A stretch of DNA of 64,000 nt from Rhizaria sp. SCN 62-66 (GCA_001724265.1 MEDY01000104.1:1-64000); one strand, 5' to 3'. Positions 47,255-60,600 are shown, counted from the stretch's first letter. Numbers and translations: made by a program. The notes: generated by a model not told the origin, from the sequence alone.

Positions 47255-48138
47255 TGTGAGGATGTGGAAACGGCTGTGAGCAGGAATGGCTGTGAGCAGC
47301 AGTGACAGAAAGCAATAACCGTTAGTCATAGCTTTGCGAGTGGAAGGACTGTTTCGATCAGTGTCGATAAATAGCTTTATGGTTGAAATTATAATGCGGA
47401 TATTAGTGTGTAGAAACAAGCACGTTATAATAATACAACAAAGATTCAACTCGTATCTCATATTTTCCGACTTTGTTCTAAAATGCTTAATCAAACTGAG
47501 ATCAGCCTGCTGGCATTGACACTGTTAGTGCATCGAACTGAAGGAATTATTCACTCTTGAATACAATCAACTCAAAGCTACGCGAAAAACAGCTGATATA
47601 TTGTAATACAACAAATGCTGATGAATGTATATGTTATTTTATTCTTTCAATTCGAGGTATCAGGGAATGTTCTTGACACAAAGTCTTGATGCACTAATAA
47701 AATGACGGCAGGCAGGTGCGTTGGGTTTAGAAGTGATAGATTGTATTTAGACTGTACGATATGTAATACTAGAAAAGAACAGAAATAGAGAGACAAAATT
47801 ACTCCATGTGATGTGTGAGTAAGCGTGTAAACAGTGAAAGCAAAAAGCATAGTGTTCCCTTCAACTTACTGTTAGTGACGCTTCCTATTATCACACAGCA
47901 ACAAAGAAGATTCAAAAACAAACACGAAGCTTGCATGCACAATGACTCAAAATGGAACAAAAAATCAAAGTGAAAATATAAAACAGAAAAGAAAAAGGGG
48001 GATGGGCACTCTGGATTAGGATTATGTAGACCAGTTTTTACCCACTCCTTGGAAGAAAGAAACAAACCAAAAACACAGAACAAAGAACAGAAAAAGAAGA
48101 AACTATTTACTGATACCAGGCATACCCACTCACTCACA
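47255..48138. other. Convergent AT-rich spacer
   Basis: 3' flanks of DDX52 (+) and ARP1 (-). No gene or RNA is recognised. Confidence 0.5.
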
Positions 48139-48194
48139 GGTACTTGGACAGGGTACTTAGACCGTTAGGTACTTAGACTGTTGGGCACTACTTA
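48139..48194 (-). repeat. Minirepeat YAAGTACC, copy in ARP1 3' flank
   Basis: On the minus strand, three to four units CTAAGTA/CAAGTA-CC begin at the ARP1 stop codon itself and run into the 3' flank. Same core as the in-frame copies in two other genes. Confidence 0.7.
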
Positions 48195-49546
48195 GAAGGT
48201 CTTGCGGAAGACGACCGAGGGCCCGTCCGACGCATACTCTTCCTTCGAAATGGCCATCGTCGCGAAAGACGCGAGTGCGGCGAGAATCGACCCGCCCGTC
48301 CAGGCCGAAAGGTGGCGCTCAGGAGGAGCCCAAATGCGCAGCTTAGCGTCACGGGGCGCCAAACGACGGACCTCTGAGAGGAGGCGGTCGCCGAACTTGG
48401 CGGTTAATGTGGCGCCGCCGGCCAACAGGACGTCTTGCCACAGAGCGCGGCGCACGTCGAGATCCGCCTTGGCCACGGCGGTGGCGAGCAGCTGGTGCAC
48501 GCCCGGGTACTCGAGACCCAGGAGTGCCGGCGAGAAGAGCGCTTCAGGAGCTCGGAACCGCTCAGAGCCGACCGTGATCGTGCTGCCATCGGGCAGAGCG
48601 TAGCGCGCGGCGGCGTCGTCATCCTCGGCCGCGCCGCGCTCCTCGCGGTCCGCGTCGAGCGCCAGATAGCCCAGCTTCTCCTTAATGTCGCGCACGACCT
48701 CGAGTTCCGCGGAAGTGTGGAACACGTGGCCTGCCTTGCGCAGCAGCAACTGCATGTGGCGCGTGACGTCGCGGCCGCCGATGTCGGAGCGCTGGATGGC
48801 ATGGGGAAGCGCGAAGCCCTCGAAGACGGGCACGGCGCTCGTCACGCCGTCACCGACGTCGAGCACGACGCCTGACGTGCGGCCAGAGGCGTAGAGCGAG
48901 AGGATGGATTGGAGCTGGACGAAGAGTGACGGCGCGCCAAACGTCTCGAAAAACACTTCGGCGGCGGCGGCACGGTGGGCGCGCGGGTTCAGCGCGGCCT
49001 CGGTTAGCAGAACGGGGTGCTGCTCCTCGCTCGCGCGCAGCTGCTGGTACGTATGCGCCCACAGGGCCGTCATATCGGCCCAGTCGGTGACGATGCCGTG
49101 CTCCATCGGCGTGTGCAGACGGCAGACGCCGCGGAGGTAAGTTGAGTCTTCGCCGACGAAGGCGGATTGCTGAGACGCGGCGGCGCCCGTGGCCATGACG
49201 CGTTCGTACTTCGGGCGGCCCACGCTACAGATAGAAGCGGAAACGTGGCGAGGATTATGATGAAAGCATTGCAGATGAAAGCATTACAAATGCAACAAAG
49301 CAGATGCGAAAGGAAGGGGAAAGAAAGCAAGAGTCCGTGAGGGTTTATGGCTTCATATATTTCGCGAGTTAAAAGCTGGGTGCGTGGTATATCAAGTGCT
49401 AAAGTTTGAATTGATCGCGGAAGTGCGCAGGTGATAACGTACTGTGTGGGGAAGACAAGTTTGGGCAGCTCAGTGCCGGCAAACCCGGCCTTGATGAAGC
49501 CAGTGCCATTGTCGATCACAATGGGCTGCAGGGTCTCCGAAGACAT
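48192..49546 (-). CDS. ACTR1A: Actin-related protein 1 (centractin), 2 exons
   Basis: This is the filament-forming subunit of dynactin, the cofactor of cytoplasmic dynein. Exons 49546-49443 and 49224-48192 encode 378 residues (human Arp1 has 376) ending in TAA. Actin-fold signatures are present: [28 protein letters not shown] across the intron, [32 protein letters not shown], the Arp1-type [11 protein letters not shown], and [15 protein letters not shown]. The C-terminus is FRKTF, as in the Arp1 family (RKTF), rather than the actin ending RKCF. Because the protein ends exactly where the family ends, the TAA here is a true stop. Start 49546 is the only ATG upstream of the first motif. Confidence 0.93.
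49225..49442 (-). other. Intron of ARP1 (218 nt)
   Basis: The donor is ACA|GTACGT and the acceptor is CTGTAG|CGT. The intron splits a His codon, and splicing yields FPTHVGRPK as in the family. Confidence 0.93.
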
Positions 49547-50388
49547 CAAGGAAGCCCTGTAAGCGCGAGATACGGAAGCGAAAACACGTGGAAAATGTTG
49601 TAGTAAGATGGCAGAAGCAGATGATAAAAGGTCAGAGACGAGAGGCAGGGGTTATTGCAACGATGGCAGTGGCGAGAGCTCGGGTGGAACCGCGCGACAG
49701 ATCACGATGAAAAACGATGGGTAAACATGCAGATCAAGAAACAAAACAAAATGGGGCAACCACAATCCCATGCATTAAATACCAAAACATGTGCTAAATT
49801 CAATTAAACGGTGGTCTGAGCAAGCTCCAAGAGGTGAAAGTTGTGCTCCTTGTCTGCTCTGTCTGCTTCGAAGCTGTCGCACGCAGCGCTGCTGGCTGGG
49901 TTTTTTTGCGAACCAGACCGAGTTCGCTAGTCCTGTTGTTTGGCGCTGTGGTGGACGGAAATCAGGCATGAGATCCCATCTGTGGTGTTCCTGTTTTGCC
50001 GAGTAATAGCGCGTTTGGGGGTGACATTTCTTCTTTTTACTTGCCTTTTAAACCTCATCAGTTAACACTCTCTCTAACCTTGTATCCCCTTAACATCTTC
50101 TTTCCCTCTACATCCCTGCCGATCTCACCAACCCTTCATTACCGCCATCTCGTCCAGCACGCTCCCGTCGGATTCGGCGTCTCCCGCAACTGCACATCCA
50201 AGTAGCATCTCTTTTTTACTTCTTGCCGCGCGCTTTTTACGCGCCCCAAGCCCCCTCTCAAGGGCCTGTCCCCTCAGCAAGCCTCCGCAACAGCTCGCTC
50301 GCAGCCCGCTTCCGTCGCCCCGCTCGCCGCCTCAGCAGTCGCGCTCCCGTTCAGCGCCGCCGCCGCCGCTGCCGACGTCTCTCCGTGG
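49547..50388. promoter_or_regulatory. Divergent intergenic region, ARP1 / MED14
   Basis: 842 bp between divergent starts. TTTTTTGCGAACCAG lies at about 49902, and pyrimidine-rich DNA fills 50020-50220. The MED14 frame is open back to about 49996 if TAG at 50203 is read, but it holds no ATG before 50389. Confidence 0.5.
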
Positions 50389-51646
50389 ATGAACGCGCTG
50401 CAGATTCTGGATCCCGGGCAGGCACATCTGCACGCCCTGCCACTGCAGCAGCTCGTCCTGAGCGTCACCCGCCGCATCAGCGACCAGTTCGCCGCTCTCT
50501 TCGCCTCGCTCGTCCACGTCGATGAAGCCACGCGCCGCAAGGCGCTGGGCGAGGTTGCCGAGACGTCGCGGCAGCTGCTCGCGCGCGTGCTTGCTGTCGT
50601 CCGCTGGCTCCGCGACGTGGGACCCGTCCGCGCCCGCCTCCCCGCGGCCGCTAGTGCTGTGCGCCACTGTCGCGCGCCCTTAGATACAGCACACGTGTCC
50701 GCGTCAGATCTGCGGAAATACCTCTCCCACTACTCCCACCCCGCGTGGGACTTGCCCAGCGCGCTGCATGTGCTGTCGGCGCGCGGAAACAGGCTTTTCC
50801 CGGCCGCCGTCCAGCTGCGGATGCAAGAGTAGCATGTGAGGCTGATCCAGCAACAACAGCAACAGCAGCAGCAGCAGGGCGGTGTCGTCAGCGCAGTCAT
50901 TCCCAGCGGCTCCCCGCGCGTCAGCCGCGAACTGCGCGCCGCCGTCGAGGCCCGCCTCGCGGCCCTAACACGGCTAGCGCTCCTGCGCAAGCCTCCGCCC
51001 GCGCGGCTCTTCTCTTCCCCGCCTCCTCACTCTCGCAGCGGGGGCGGGGACGGGGACGGCGGCGACGACGTGTACGATGTGGAGAGTGACGACGGTCTGC
51101 GTCTGAGTGTCGGCGCAGATGGCACGCTGCGGCTGTGGCTCCCGAGCGTATTTGTGGCGACGCTGGCGTTGCGTATGCTGTCTGATGAGTATTTTGAGCA
51201 CACGCATCCTCGGCTGCATAAACTCTACGCTACCACTGCCTCCTCTGACAATAGCAACAACGACGACGACGACAATGACGACGACGGCGGTCGCGGCAGC
51301 AGTGATGGTGCGAATGTCAAGGTTAAGAAGAGGAGCAACGCTGTCGTGACAGTAGTGGACGTCTCGCCCGGTTCCCGCGACGCAGTCAGTCGGCTCGCAC
51401 TGGCGGAGGAGAGGCGTGTCGTGTGGCAAGTGCTGCATGTGGCTCTGCTTGTCAACGCCGCCGCGCCGCCGCAAGTCGACACACTGAGCAGCAGCAGTAG
51501 TGACGCCAATGACGACAGCAGCAGCGGCAGCAGCAGCAGCAGCAGTAGCAGCGGCGGGGCTGAGACTGGCAAGCGTAGCCCTGAAGACGACGGCAACAAT
51601 GACAACAATGATGAAAACGCGATTGGCAACAACGATGACAACGACC

Positions 51647-51684
<38 letters not shown>

Positions 51685-54600
51685 AATTACGCTAAAGCCA
51701 CTGCAGGTGCCGGATCTGTGATAACTGCTGCGGGCAAGCGTGGCAGCAAGAAGTCTAGCCGCGTCCCCCCGCAACTTAAGCTAGGCCGCGAGCCGACCAA
51801 TGCGGCACTTATGTCCTCTCTGAACCTCGCAATTGGCAACTGCACCACTGACAAGAACAACAGCAACAAGAACAATAGTACTAAGAGTGGCGGTAAGGGA
51901 AATGCAGTGCGACAGGCGCCTGTGTCACCGGTCAATAGTCATGCTGCGAATATGATCATGGTGATGTTGAACCAGCATCTGCTGCCGCGGCGCCCTGCCC
52001 TCTTACTCTCATCCCCCGCCTCTTCATTATCGAGCCCCAGGCTGGCGGAGGGCAACGCGATCGTCGAAGTCGCGTGCGCACTCGCAGGCGCGGGCGCGGG
52101 GCTGGTCCTCGGCCTGCTATGGCAGCAAGCGCGCGCGCAGGGAGCGGCCGGCGGACTGCTGCTGCTGCCGTCATCTCTGAGCGACACGGAAACCGACTGG
52201 GTGTTGCGGGCGCATCGGGCGCGGCTGGCCGGGGCGGCGGTCGCGGTCACCGCCGCGCCCGCGGCCCCCCTCTCCCACGCCACAGCAGCCTCGACGGCGA
52301 CTGGGACTGCTGCGAACAGCGGCGTCAACAGGGCTGGCGGTTATCCCAACAGCAATAACGTCCTCAATGCCAAGGGCGACAACGACGACGACGATGAGGA
52401 TGAGTTCGGCGTTGGGGGAGACGCCTCCGGCCACTGGCGCGTCTCATTCCCGGACAACGGCAGCCACACCAACCATCATAGCAGCATCACCAGTACGAAT
52501 CTGACTGCGGCGAGTGCTACTGCTGCCTCCGCAATGGCGTTTTGGTTCTCCAGCCCCACAGCGAGCCCGACGTTCCAGACTGCGCTGAGCAGCGCCGTCG
52601 CCGCCGCCGCCGCCGCACGCGCCGCGTCCCCGGCCCCCGCGCTTGTGGCCGTGCTGCAGCCTCAGCGCAGGCTCCGGGTGTACTACTACCTCTCGCTCTC
52701 TTCAGCCTCCGCCTCCGCGACCGCGACTAGCGCCAGACCCCAGAGCCGGGCGGGTGCTGCCTCGGCCTCTGCAGGCAACGCCGCGCATTTCAGTACCACG
52801 GCCGCTGCTACTGGCGTTGGCCACGGCGCCGGCGCCTTGGCCGCGCTGGCGTCATCCGCGCCTTTCCTCGACTTCACCATCGCACCCGCCGCCGCCGCCG
52901 CCGGCACCGACTCCCGCATCGCCGCCGCCGCCACCGCCACCGGCGCAGTCGCCGGTGCAGGCACAGGAGCCGCGTCCGCCGCCGCCGCCGCCTCAGCGCT
53001 GCCTCTGCGCGCGGGCTCTCTCGTCGCGGTGTCGCACTGGCCGCCGCTCGCAGGGCTGAGGCTCGCGGTCGCGCCCGCTGCCCCCGCGCTCGCCCCCCTG
53101 CTCGCGCGCGCGCGCAGGGCGCTGGACCGGTGGCGGCTGCGGGAGCTGAAGCTGTTCCTCCGCGCGGCGCCGGTGCTGGAGAGCTTTCCCGTCGCGCTGG
53201 TGGCCGCGCCGCGGCTGACGCGGTTCGAGGGTCGCTCACTGCAGCTGCGCAACCACGACACTGGCGGGGCAGAGGCGCCAGTGCCGGAGTCCGACTCAGA
53301 GGCGGAGGAAGAGGCCGGTGTCGAGCGCAATGCAGCTGCCAGCTCTGCGGGTGCGAGCACGAGCGCGAGTGCTAGGCGGGTGAATAAGCGCGCGACAGCG
53401 GCTGCGGGGGATGGCGACGAGCGCGCACACCGCCGTGCACGTGCCGTCGGTTCTAGCAACCCTAGCAACAGCAACAAGACGGCTAAAGCTAATAAGGACG
53501 ACAACGATGATGACGATGACGACGGGTATGAGAACGATGATGTTTGGCTCCAACCGCCGCCTCCAGGCACCGCCACTGCCGCTACTGCTTGGGCAATGCG
53601 CACCACCGATAGCTCTAGCTCCATTGCAAGTGCGGGTGCAAGCGACCGCGGGCGCAGCCGCGTCTCTGCGACGACTGCGACTAGTGCAGGCGACCGTGGG
53701 CAGCGCAGTGCCAGGCATGGCCGTGCCCGCGGGTCGCCGGAGCGTGCGCTGGAGCTCGTGGTCACAGTCTCTCACTCGGCCTCGGCCGCGCTCAGTACCC
53801 ATGCTGCTCATGGTCACCCCCACGGCCACGACCGCGATGCCAGTAGCGGGAATAGTAGCAGGCTGCGGCGGGCGCAGATGAGTCGCCACCGGTCCCACGT
53901 GCGGTCGCACATGGCGATGTTATCCGCCCCCACGGCCTCGGCGTCCAGCTCCCACGCCGGCTCAGCCTCTGGAGTGATGCTGCCGACGCCTGTCCTCGGG
54001 GCCTCGTCGCTCTCCGGCGCCAGCGCTTTCAGCATCTCTCACAACAAGCAGCACCAGCAGCAGCGTCGTCGTCGTGCGGCTGCCCGCAGTCACAACAACA
54101 ATAACAACACCGCGGGTGCGCTGCGGCTAACACCGCGGCGGCTTACCTTTAAGATCGAAGCCGGTGCATTCGTGGCCGTTTACGACACCGTCTGCGCCCC
54201 CGCGCGCCCGCTCCTGGTCTCACACTCGACGGCCCCCGGCGGCGGCCTCCGCGCTGCTAATGTCGGTGCGAGCGCGAGGCTGACGTTCGGTGTTCCAGGC
54301 AGCGGCGCCGGCCCCCGCTCCTCTGCCGCTCCTGGTGCTGCTGCTGCGCACGGTCACGCGGCGCACCCGCAGCAGCACGACAGCGAGCTGTCGCCCCTGT
54401 CCATCTTCCTCCAGGCCCCCGCGCGCGCGTATCTGGCCCACCAAGCCCGCGCCGCCGCCGCCGCAGCTGCAGCAGCTGCCGCCGCTGCAGCCGCCCAGCA
54501 GCAGCAGCAGCAGGAGGCTTCTGATCAGCAGGCGCTGGCACCGTTGGGTGGCCGCGTCGGCAGCGGCACCGGCGCTGCTGCTACTGGGGCCGCTGAGCCC

Positions 54601-57600
54601 TTTCTGGCGGCCACGTTGACTGCCGCTCGCCCGCCGCCTCAGTCGTCCGCCGCCGCCGCCGCCGCTGCGGCCGTTGCGGCTGCGGCCGCTGCGGGCGGGG
54701 GCGGTTCAGGTCTGCTGACCCCGGTGCCCAGCGCGACACCACGCTACGGCCACGGCCACGGCGATGGCGTTGGAAGGATGCCTGGGCTATCCCGCATCGG
54801 CTCGTTAGTTTCGACGCAGACCCAGGCGCGACAGGCGCGCGCGCACTCGGTGCTATTGCAACGCCGCGCCAGCACCCTCGCCTTGGCCAACAACAACTAC
54901 TACAACAGCAACAGCAACAGCAACAACGCCGCCAGCAACGGCGGCAACGGTGCAGGGCTGACGGTGGGCTTCGCGCGAGTGGCGTCGATGGCGCCCCGGC
55001 TGGCACTCGCCGCTACCGCGATGCCGCCGCCCCAGCCTCTCAGCAGCGGCAGCGCTGCGCAGGGGCAGGGCCTGGCGCTCGCGCTCGCGCTGTCGTCCGG
55101 GCCCCACCTTGGCTACACGCGCTGCGCCGACTCCTCGGCCGCCAGCCCGACTCCCGCGGGCCCGGGCACGGCTTGGTCGAGCGACAGCGCGCACGCCGCC
55201 GCCGCCGCCGCCGCCGCCGCCGCTGCCGCTGCCGCTGCTGGGGGCGGGGGTGGCGGTGTTGGCAGTGCGACGGCGCTGCTGGTGCTGCAGTCGCCGTTTT
55301 CGTCCGCGAATCCCGGCGTGAGCGAGACTGCCGCGTCGCCAGCGCTCGCACTGGCGCACGCCCTTGCCCGCCGCGCACACAGCCACAGCCAGTCCTGCAG
55401 CCGCAGTCGCCGTCACGATCACGGCTCTGGCCATAAGCGCCGCGACGGGCGTCGCAGCGCCGGCACCGCGGCCGCCGACGCCGACGCCGATGACGCTGCC
55501 GCCGCAGGACTGTTCGTGCTGCGCTCCGACGCCCCCGCCGTCGCCGGGCTCGTGCTCTTGGCGCTGCAGGACGGCGATGCACGCGCGCGCGCCCTCCACG
55601 CGCGCCTCCAAGCCCAAGCACAGGCGCAGGCGCTGTCGCGGTGCCCATCGCAGACGGGCAGTCGCAGCGGCAGCCGCGACGGAAGTCCCGTCGGCAGCCC
55701 TCGTGCTGGTCCTGCCTCCCCCACAAACACGATCACGAGCACGGGCACGGGCACTGGCTCTGCTATTGGATCTGGCTCTGGCAGTCTGAGCTCTACTAGT
55801 TTGACTCATATCGGCTCGAGAACGGGCGCTGGCGCTGGCGCTGGCTCTGTTGCAGGCTCAGGTCAGGGCCACGTCCACGTGCAAGCGCAGCTGCAGCAGC
55901 AACAGCAGCTGTTGCAGCACCAACAGCTTCTGCTCTCCGCGCTGCCCGCGTCGGCACTTGCCCACGCCCCCGCGGCCCACTTGCCGCCGCTGGCAGTGCT
56001 GTACACCTCGTACCTGCTGGCGCGGCCGTCGCGGCTGCTGCTGCTGCCGCTGGCGCTGGCGCTGCTGCGGCACGCCGCCGTGGTCGAGTCGCTCTCGGCT
56101 CTCGCGGTCGCCGCCGGGCTCCGCTGCCAGTCTGCGCTGCCGCACGCCTTCCCGGTCGCGGCCCGCAGCGCAACAACCGCCACCGCTGCGCCCGCCGCCA
56201 ACGCCGCCGCCGCGACCGCTGATGCGAATGCAGATAAGGTCGACGACGATGACGAGGAGGAGGGACGGCATTGGGCGGGGCTGTGGCACGCGCTGCGGCC
56301 TGCCTTCTTGTCCTCTCGCCTGCGTCACCACTCGCCCTTTGATGCTCACGCCAGCGTTAACACGGCCACCGCGAACAGCAGCGCCAGCGCGAGTGCGAAT
56401 GTGAACGGCAATTGCGCTGCAGTGAACGCCGGCTCTGTCGTCAAGGGCGCCTCTAGCTCTAGCGCTAACCCTAGCACTCGTGCGGGTGCTGGCGCGAGTG
56501 CGAGTGGCGCTGCGCTGCCGCTGCAGTTGTTCGATGCGTTCACGCTGTATTTCCCTCTGGCAGCGGCGCCCGGCGCGTACTTGGCCGTGGCCGCGCACGC
56601 GCCCCTGCGCGCTCTCCGCCCCCGCTACCGCGGCGGCAGCGGCGCTAAGCAGCGCAATAGTCGCACTGGCGATGCCAGCAGCAACGGTAGCGGCAGCGCA
56701 AGGCCGCACAGCACCGGGACTGAGAGGGCCGCCCGGGCTCTGGCGCGGGCCATCGATGGCAATAGCAATGCCTCCAGTTCAAGTGCCAGTGTCCGTTCCA
56801 ATGCGGCTCACAATGCTTTAAATGAGACCGAGGTCAAGGGTGAGGTGAAGCGTGAACCTACCAGCGCCAGCGCCAGCGCCAGTGCCAGTGCCAGTGCTGT
56901 GCTTGCTGTGTCGGGCCTGAGTCTGGACGCGTGCCCCGCCGTCACGGAAGTGAAGCCGTTCGCTGGTGCGGAAGTTAAGCCGTTCGCGGCTGGCGTTGTC
57001 TCCGGTCTGGGCGGTGACTCATCAGACTCTGACACTAATACTGGCGATGGCGCTGGCGCTAGTGGCCGCCGCCGCCGCAGCAGCAGCAGCCGGGATAAGC
57101 GGCAGGAGCAGCAGCGGCGTCGTCGGAGCAGTCTCGGTGTCAATACTAGCAGTGGCGTCAACAGTGACGACGACGATGATGATGACAGTCTGTTCGACTG
57201 CCACAGCTCGGACTCGTACACCGAGTCCTCTGACGACGACGGCGGCGACAGCGATACCGATACTGATAATAGCAAGGGCGACGACGACTGCAATGACAGC
57301 GATACTGGAGACAGCGACAGCGAGGTCGATAGCGAAACCGAAGCCGTCGCCGCGTCACTCCGCGCGCGCCGCCGCAGCTGCCCTCTCAGCGGTCCCGACG
57401 GCGGCAACAAACGTTTCCGCAGCCGCAGCCGTGGTGTCGGCGGCCGCTACCTGCGCGCTGGCTCCGCCGCGTCCGCGCGCGCCCCGTACTATCTCGTCTT
57501 TACGGAGCCTGGGTCGCAGACGGTCACCGCGGCGTTTCCGCTCGGCGCCGTGCTGCGCGCGCTCCACGGCACGTCTAAGGACCGGGCCGCCGGCGGTCTA

Positions 57601-60600
57601 AGCACCTCTGCCGGCTGCGCGAGTGTAAGTACCACAGGTGTAAGCAGTACCCCCGAGGTGTTGTTCGCAACGCCTGGCTTCGATACGAGCACGCTAGCAC
57701 TGCTATCCGCATCAGTCCTGCCCAACAACAACATCTACGATAACAACGGCAGCAGCGCTAGTGATGATCGGAGTGACAGTGTGTTTGTGAGTCCCCTGTG
57801 GCGCGCGCTGCCCCGCCTAGCCCACGCCTCAGTCAGCGCGCGCGCTCTGCGCGGGCTGCTCGCGACTGCGGGCGCCGCGGCGGCTGTGCTGGCGCTGCTG
57901 TTCGGCGCCGTGGGCTCGCGCCGAGGGCAGGCCGACGCCGCGGTCATCGCAGTGCCGCACTGCGACTACGCCACCGCCAGCGCCACTGCGCAGAGCGCCA
58001 TGCAACAACAGCAGCCGCAGCAGCGGCAACGGCAGCGGCTGGGGCAGCGGCTGGGGCAGCGGCGGCGTGTGGCGGGGGTACGGCTGGCGCTGATACTGAC
58101 GCAGCCTGAGCTCCAGGGCATGCACCTCTGCGCGCGCTCTCGGGCCAGTGCCGTTGCCGAAGGCGGCAACCCGAGCTTAAACGTTGTCAAGAGCGAGAGC
58201 GACACGCTGACGGCGATGGCTATGAAGGACGATGCTAGTCCAAATGCCGGTACCAGTCATACCAGTGTCAGAGCTAGCGCTAGAGGCGCTGGTGAAGTTG
58301 GTGCTGAGGCTGAGGCTGGTGATGGACGGCTGCGGCTGCGTCGGTCCGCGCCCGCGCTCCTGGTCGACCTCACGCACGCCTACAACTACAACAATTACAG
58401 TGGCGCGATCGGCAACACGAGGAGCTCTTCTGGTAGTGTCACTGCAAATAGCTGTGTTAATAGCAAGAGTTGGGCGTGGGTGTTGCATCCCAACCTCGCG
58501 CGCTACAACTCGCTCGTCCGCGAGGCTAACCCCGACGACAGTGCCGATTCAAGCACGAGCGCAGGCGCTAGGGACAGTTCAAGTGTCAATACTGTTGTCG
58601 GCGCACTGGGCGCCTGCGCTGTAGACATTGGCAGCGACGCCGCAGCCATTGTGCGCGATCTCGCGACCGCCAGCTTCAGTTCCAACCCCAGTAGCACTGG
58701 CAGCGGCGTTGGCAACAGGAAGACTGGTGCTGCCCCGCCGATGCCGCCGACTCTGGTCGCCGCCGCGCTCGCCGCGCCCGCGTCTGGCGCCGCCTCTGCC
58801 TCCGCGGCCGCCGCTGCCGCACTGGCACGCGCCCGCACGCTGCCAGTCGGCCCCGGCTCCCTATCCTCCTCCACCGCCGCTGCCGCTGCTGCTGCTGCTT
58901 CGACGATGATGACCGGCGCCGGTGCTGGTGGTGCTGCGCAGTTGGCCGACGGGGCCAAGACGGGCCCCGGGTCGAGCCTCGTCCGCGCGCGCTTCGCGGC
59001 CGGCATCGCGCTCGCCACAGGCGCCGCCGCCCGCGCCCCGCGCCGGCAGTCACGCTCGCACTCGCAGTGTAATGCAGCGGCGTCGGCGTTGGCGTTGGGG
59101 AGCGTGAATGCTGCGGCGGCGCTGCTGCTGGCCGCGCGCGCCGTTGTGCGGTCTGCCAACACCGTCGCCGCCATCGACCTCGTCAACGCGCGCCTCGCGT
59201 CTGCCGCCGCCGCTGGCAACGCTTCTGATGCTGCTGCTGCTGCTGCGGCGGCGGCGGCTGCTGCCTTCACAGCTGTGCCGCTGACGACTGACGCCCTACG
59301 CGCTGCGATCGGCGGCTCAGCCACCGCCGCCACCGCCTCTGCTTCGGCCACGCTGTCCGCCGCCGCCGCCGCCGCGCCCGCGCCCGCCGCGCTGGCCGTC
59401 CCGGCGGGTCTGCTCACCGTCGCCGCCGCCAGCCCGGCCGCCGTGACGCTCCGCGTGCAGCCCTACGCCGCCGCGGACCTTGCGGGGCAGCCGCTGGTCC
59501 AGCTGGGCGCCGGCGCCGCGGCCGCCGACCCCCTGGCTGCGCACTTCCTGCGGCTGCTGCGGCCAGCCGTTGCCCGCGTGGCGCCTGCGCTGCTGCCGCT
59601 GCTTGCGCCGCCGCCGCCGGGCCGCGAGCGCGCCGCGCCGTACTCCTGGCTCGTGCGCATCGCGCTGTGCGACGGGCCGCTGCCGGCGACGCCCTGCCTG
59701 GCGACGCCCTGCCCGACCCCGCGCAACCCCCAGCAGCAGAAGGGCGGTATCAATGCGCCAGGCAAGCACTCGCAGTCTCAGCAACAGTCTCAGAGTGCTG
59801 CTATTGCTGCGGCGGCAGCGACTGCTGCTGCCGCGCACGTGCTGTCGCGCCCGCGCGCGCGTGTGTTTGCCGCGGCTGGCGGCGCTCTGCGCACGCGGCT
59901 GTCGTCCTTCCCGCTGGCGCTGCCGCAGCGGGCGCACCTCGAGGCGCTACTGTCCGCGCGCGCGCCCGCGCCGTGCCGCCTGCCGGCGCTGGCGGCGGCG
60001 GAGGAGGAGGCGCCACTGGCCCCCACGGCGCGCGCGCTCGCCCGCGCCGCCCCGCTCAGCTCGCACCCCGCGGTCGTGGCCTCGCGCAAACGCCTGTCAA
60101 GCACCGACAGCAAGAGGAGCGCAATGAACGACGACGGCGACGATGATGACGCTGACGACGATGCTGAGACTGGCCATAACAACAAGAGTCAGGATCAGAC
60201 TGCTAAGACTAAGAGCTCTGCTTTTTCTGCTGCGGCTGCGGCCGACTCTGCGCGGGTGCGGCTGCCCGCCTCGGTGCTCCCCGCAGCTTCAGCGCCGCCG
60301 GCCGGTCTGTACAGTCTGCTGGAGCACCTCGCGTTAACGCACCGCGCCGCCCCCGCGCTGCACCTGTTCCCTCTGCTCGTCGCCTACTGGGCCGTGCGCG
60401 CCGGTACGCCTCTAGCCGCAGCCACGGCGGCGCTGGCGCCCGCGGGGCAGCCCCACCTCACGCCCGCGGCCGCCGCGTCGATTGTGACGACCGGGATCGT
60501 GCCGGGGCTGGCCCCGCCGCCGCCGCCCGTCACGCTGTCGGCACTGTCGGCCACGCGCCTCGCGCTCACGGTAACCGCCAGCAACAACGCCAAACACGCA

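Noticed and set aside
49996-50388. N-terminal extension of MED14 through TAG 50203
   Set aside because: The frame is open, but there is no ATG before 50389 and the DNA is pyrimidine-rich with no protein-like composition.
1547-50832. Programmed stop-codon readthrough as the explanation for the TAGs
   Set aside because: In the DHHC gene the TAG is codon 18 and in MED14 codon 148, before or within essential domains, so inefficient readthrough would leave almost no functional protein. Sequence contexts differ among the six. It is not fully excluded without RNA and protein data.
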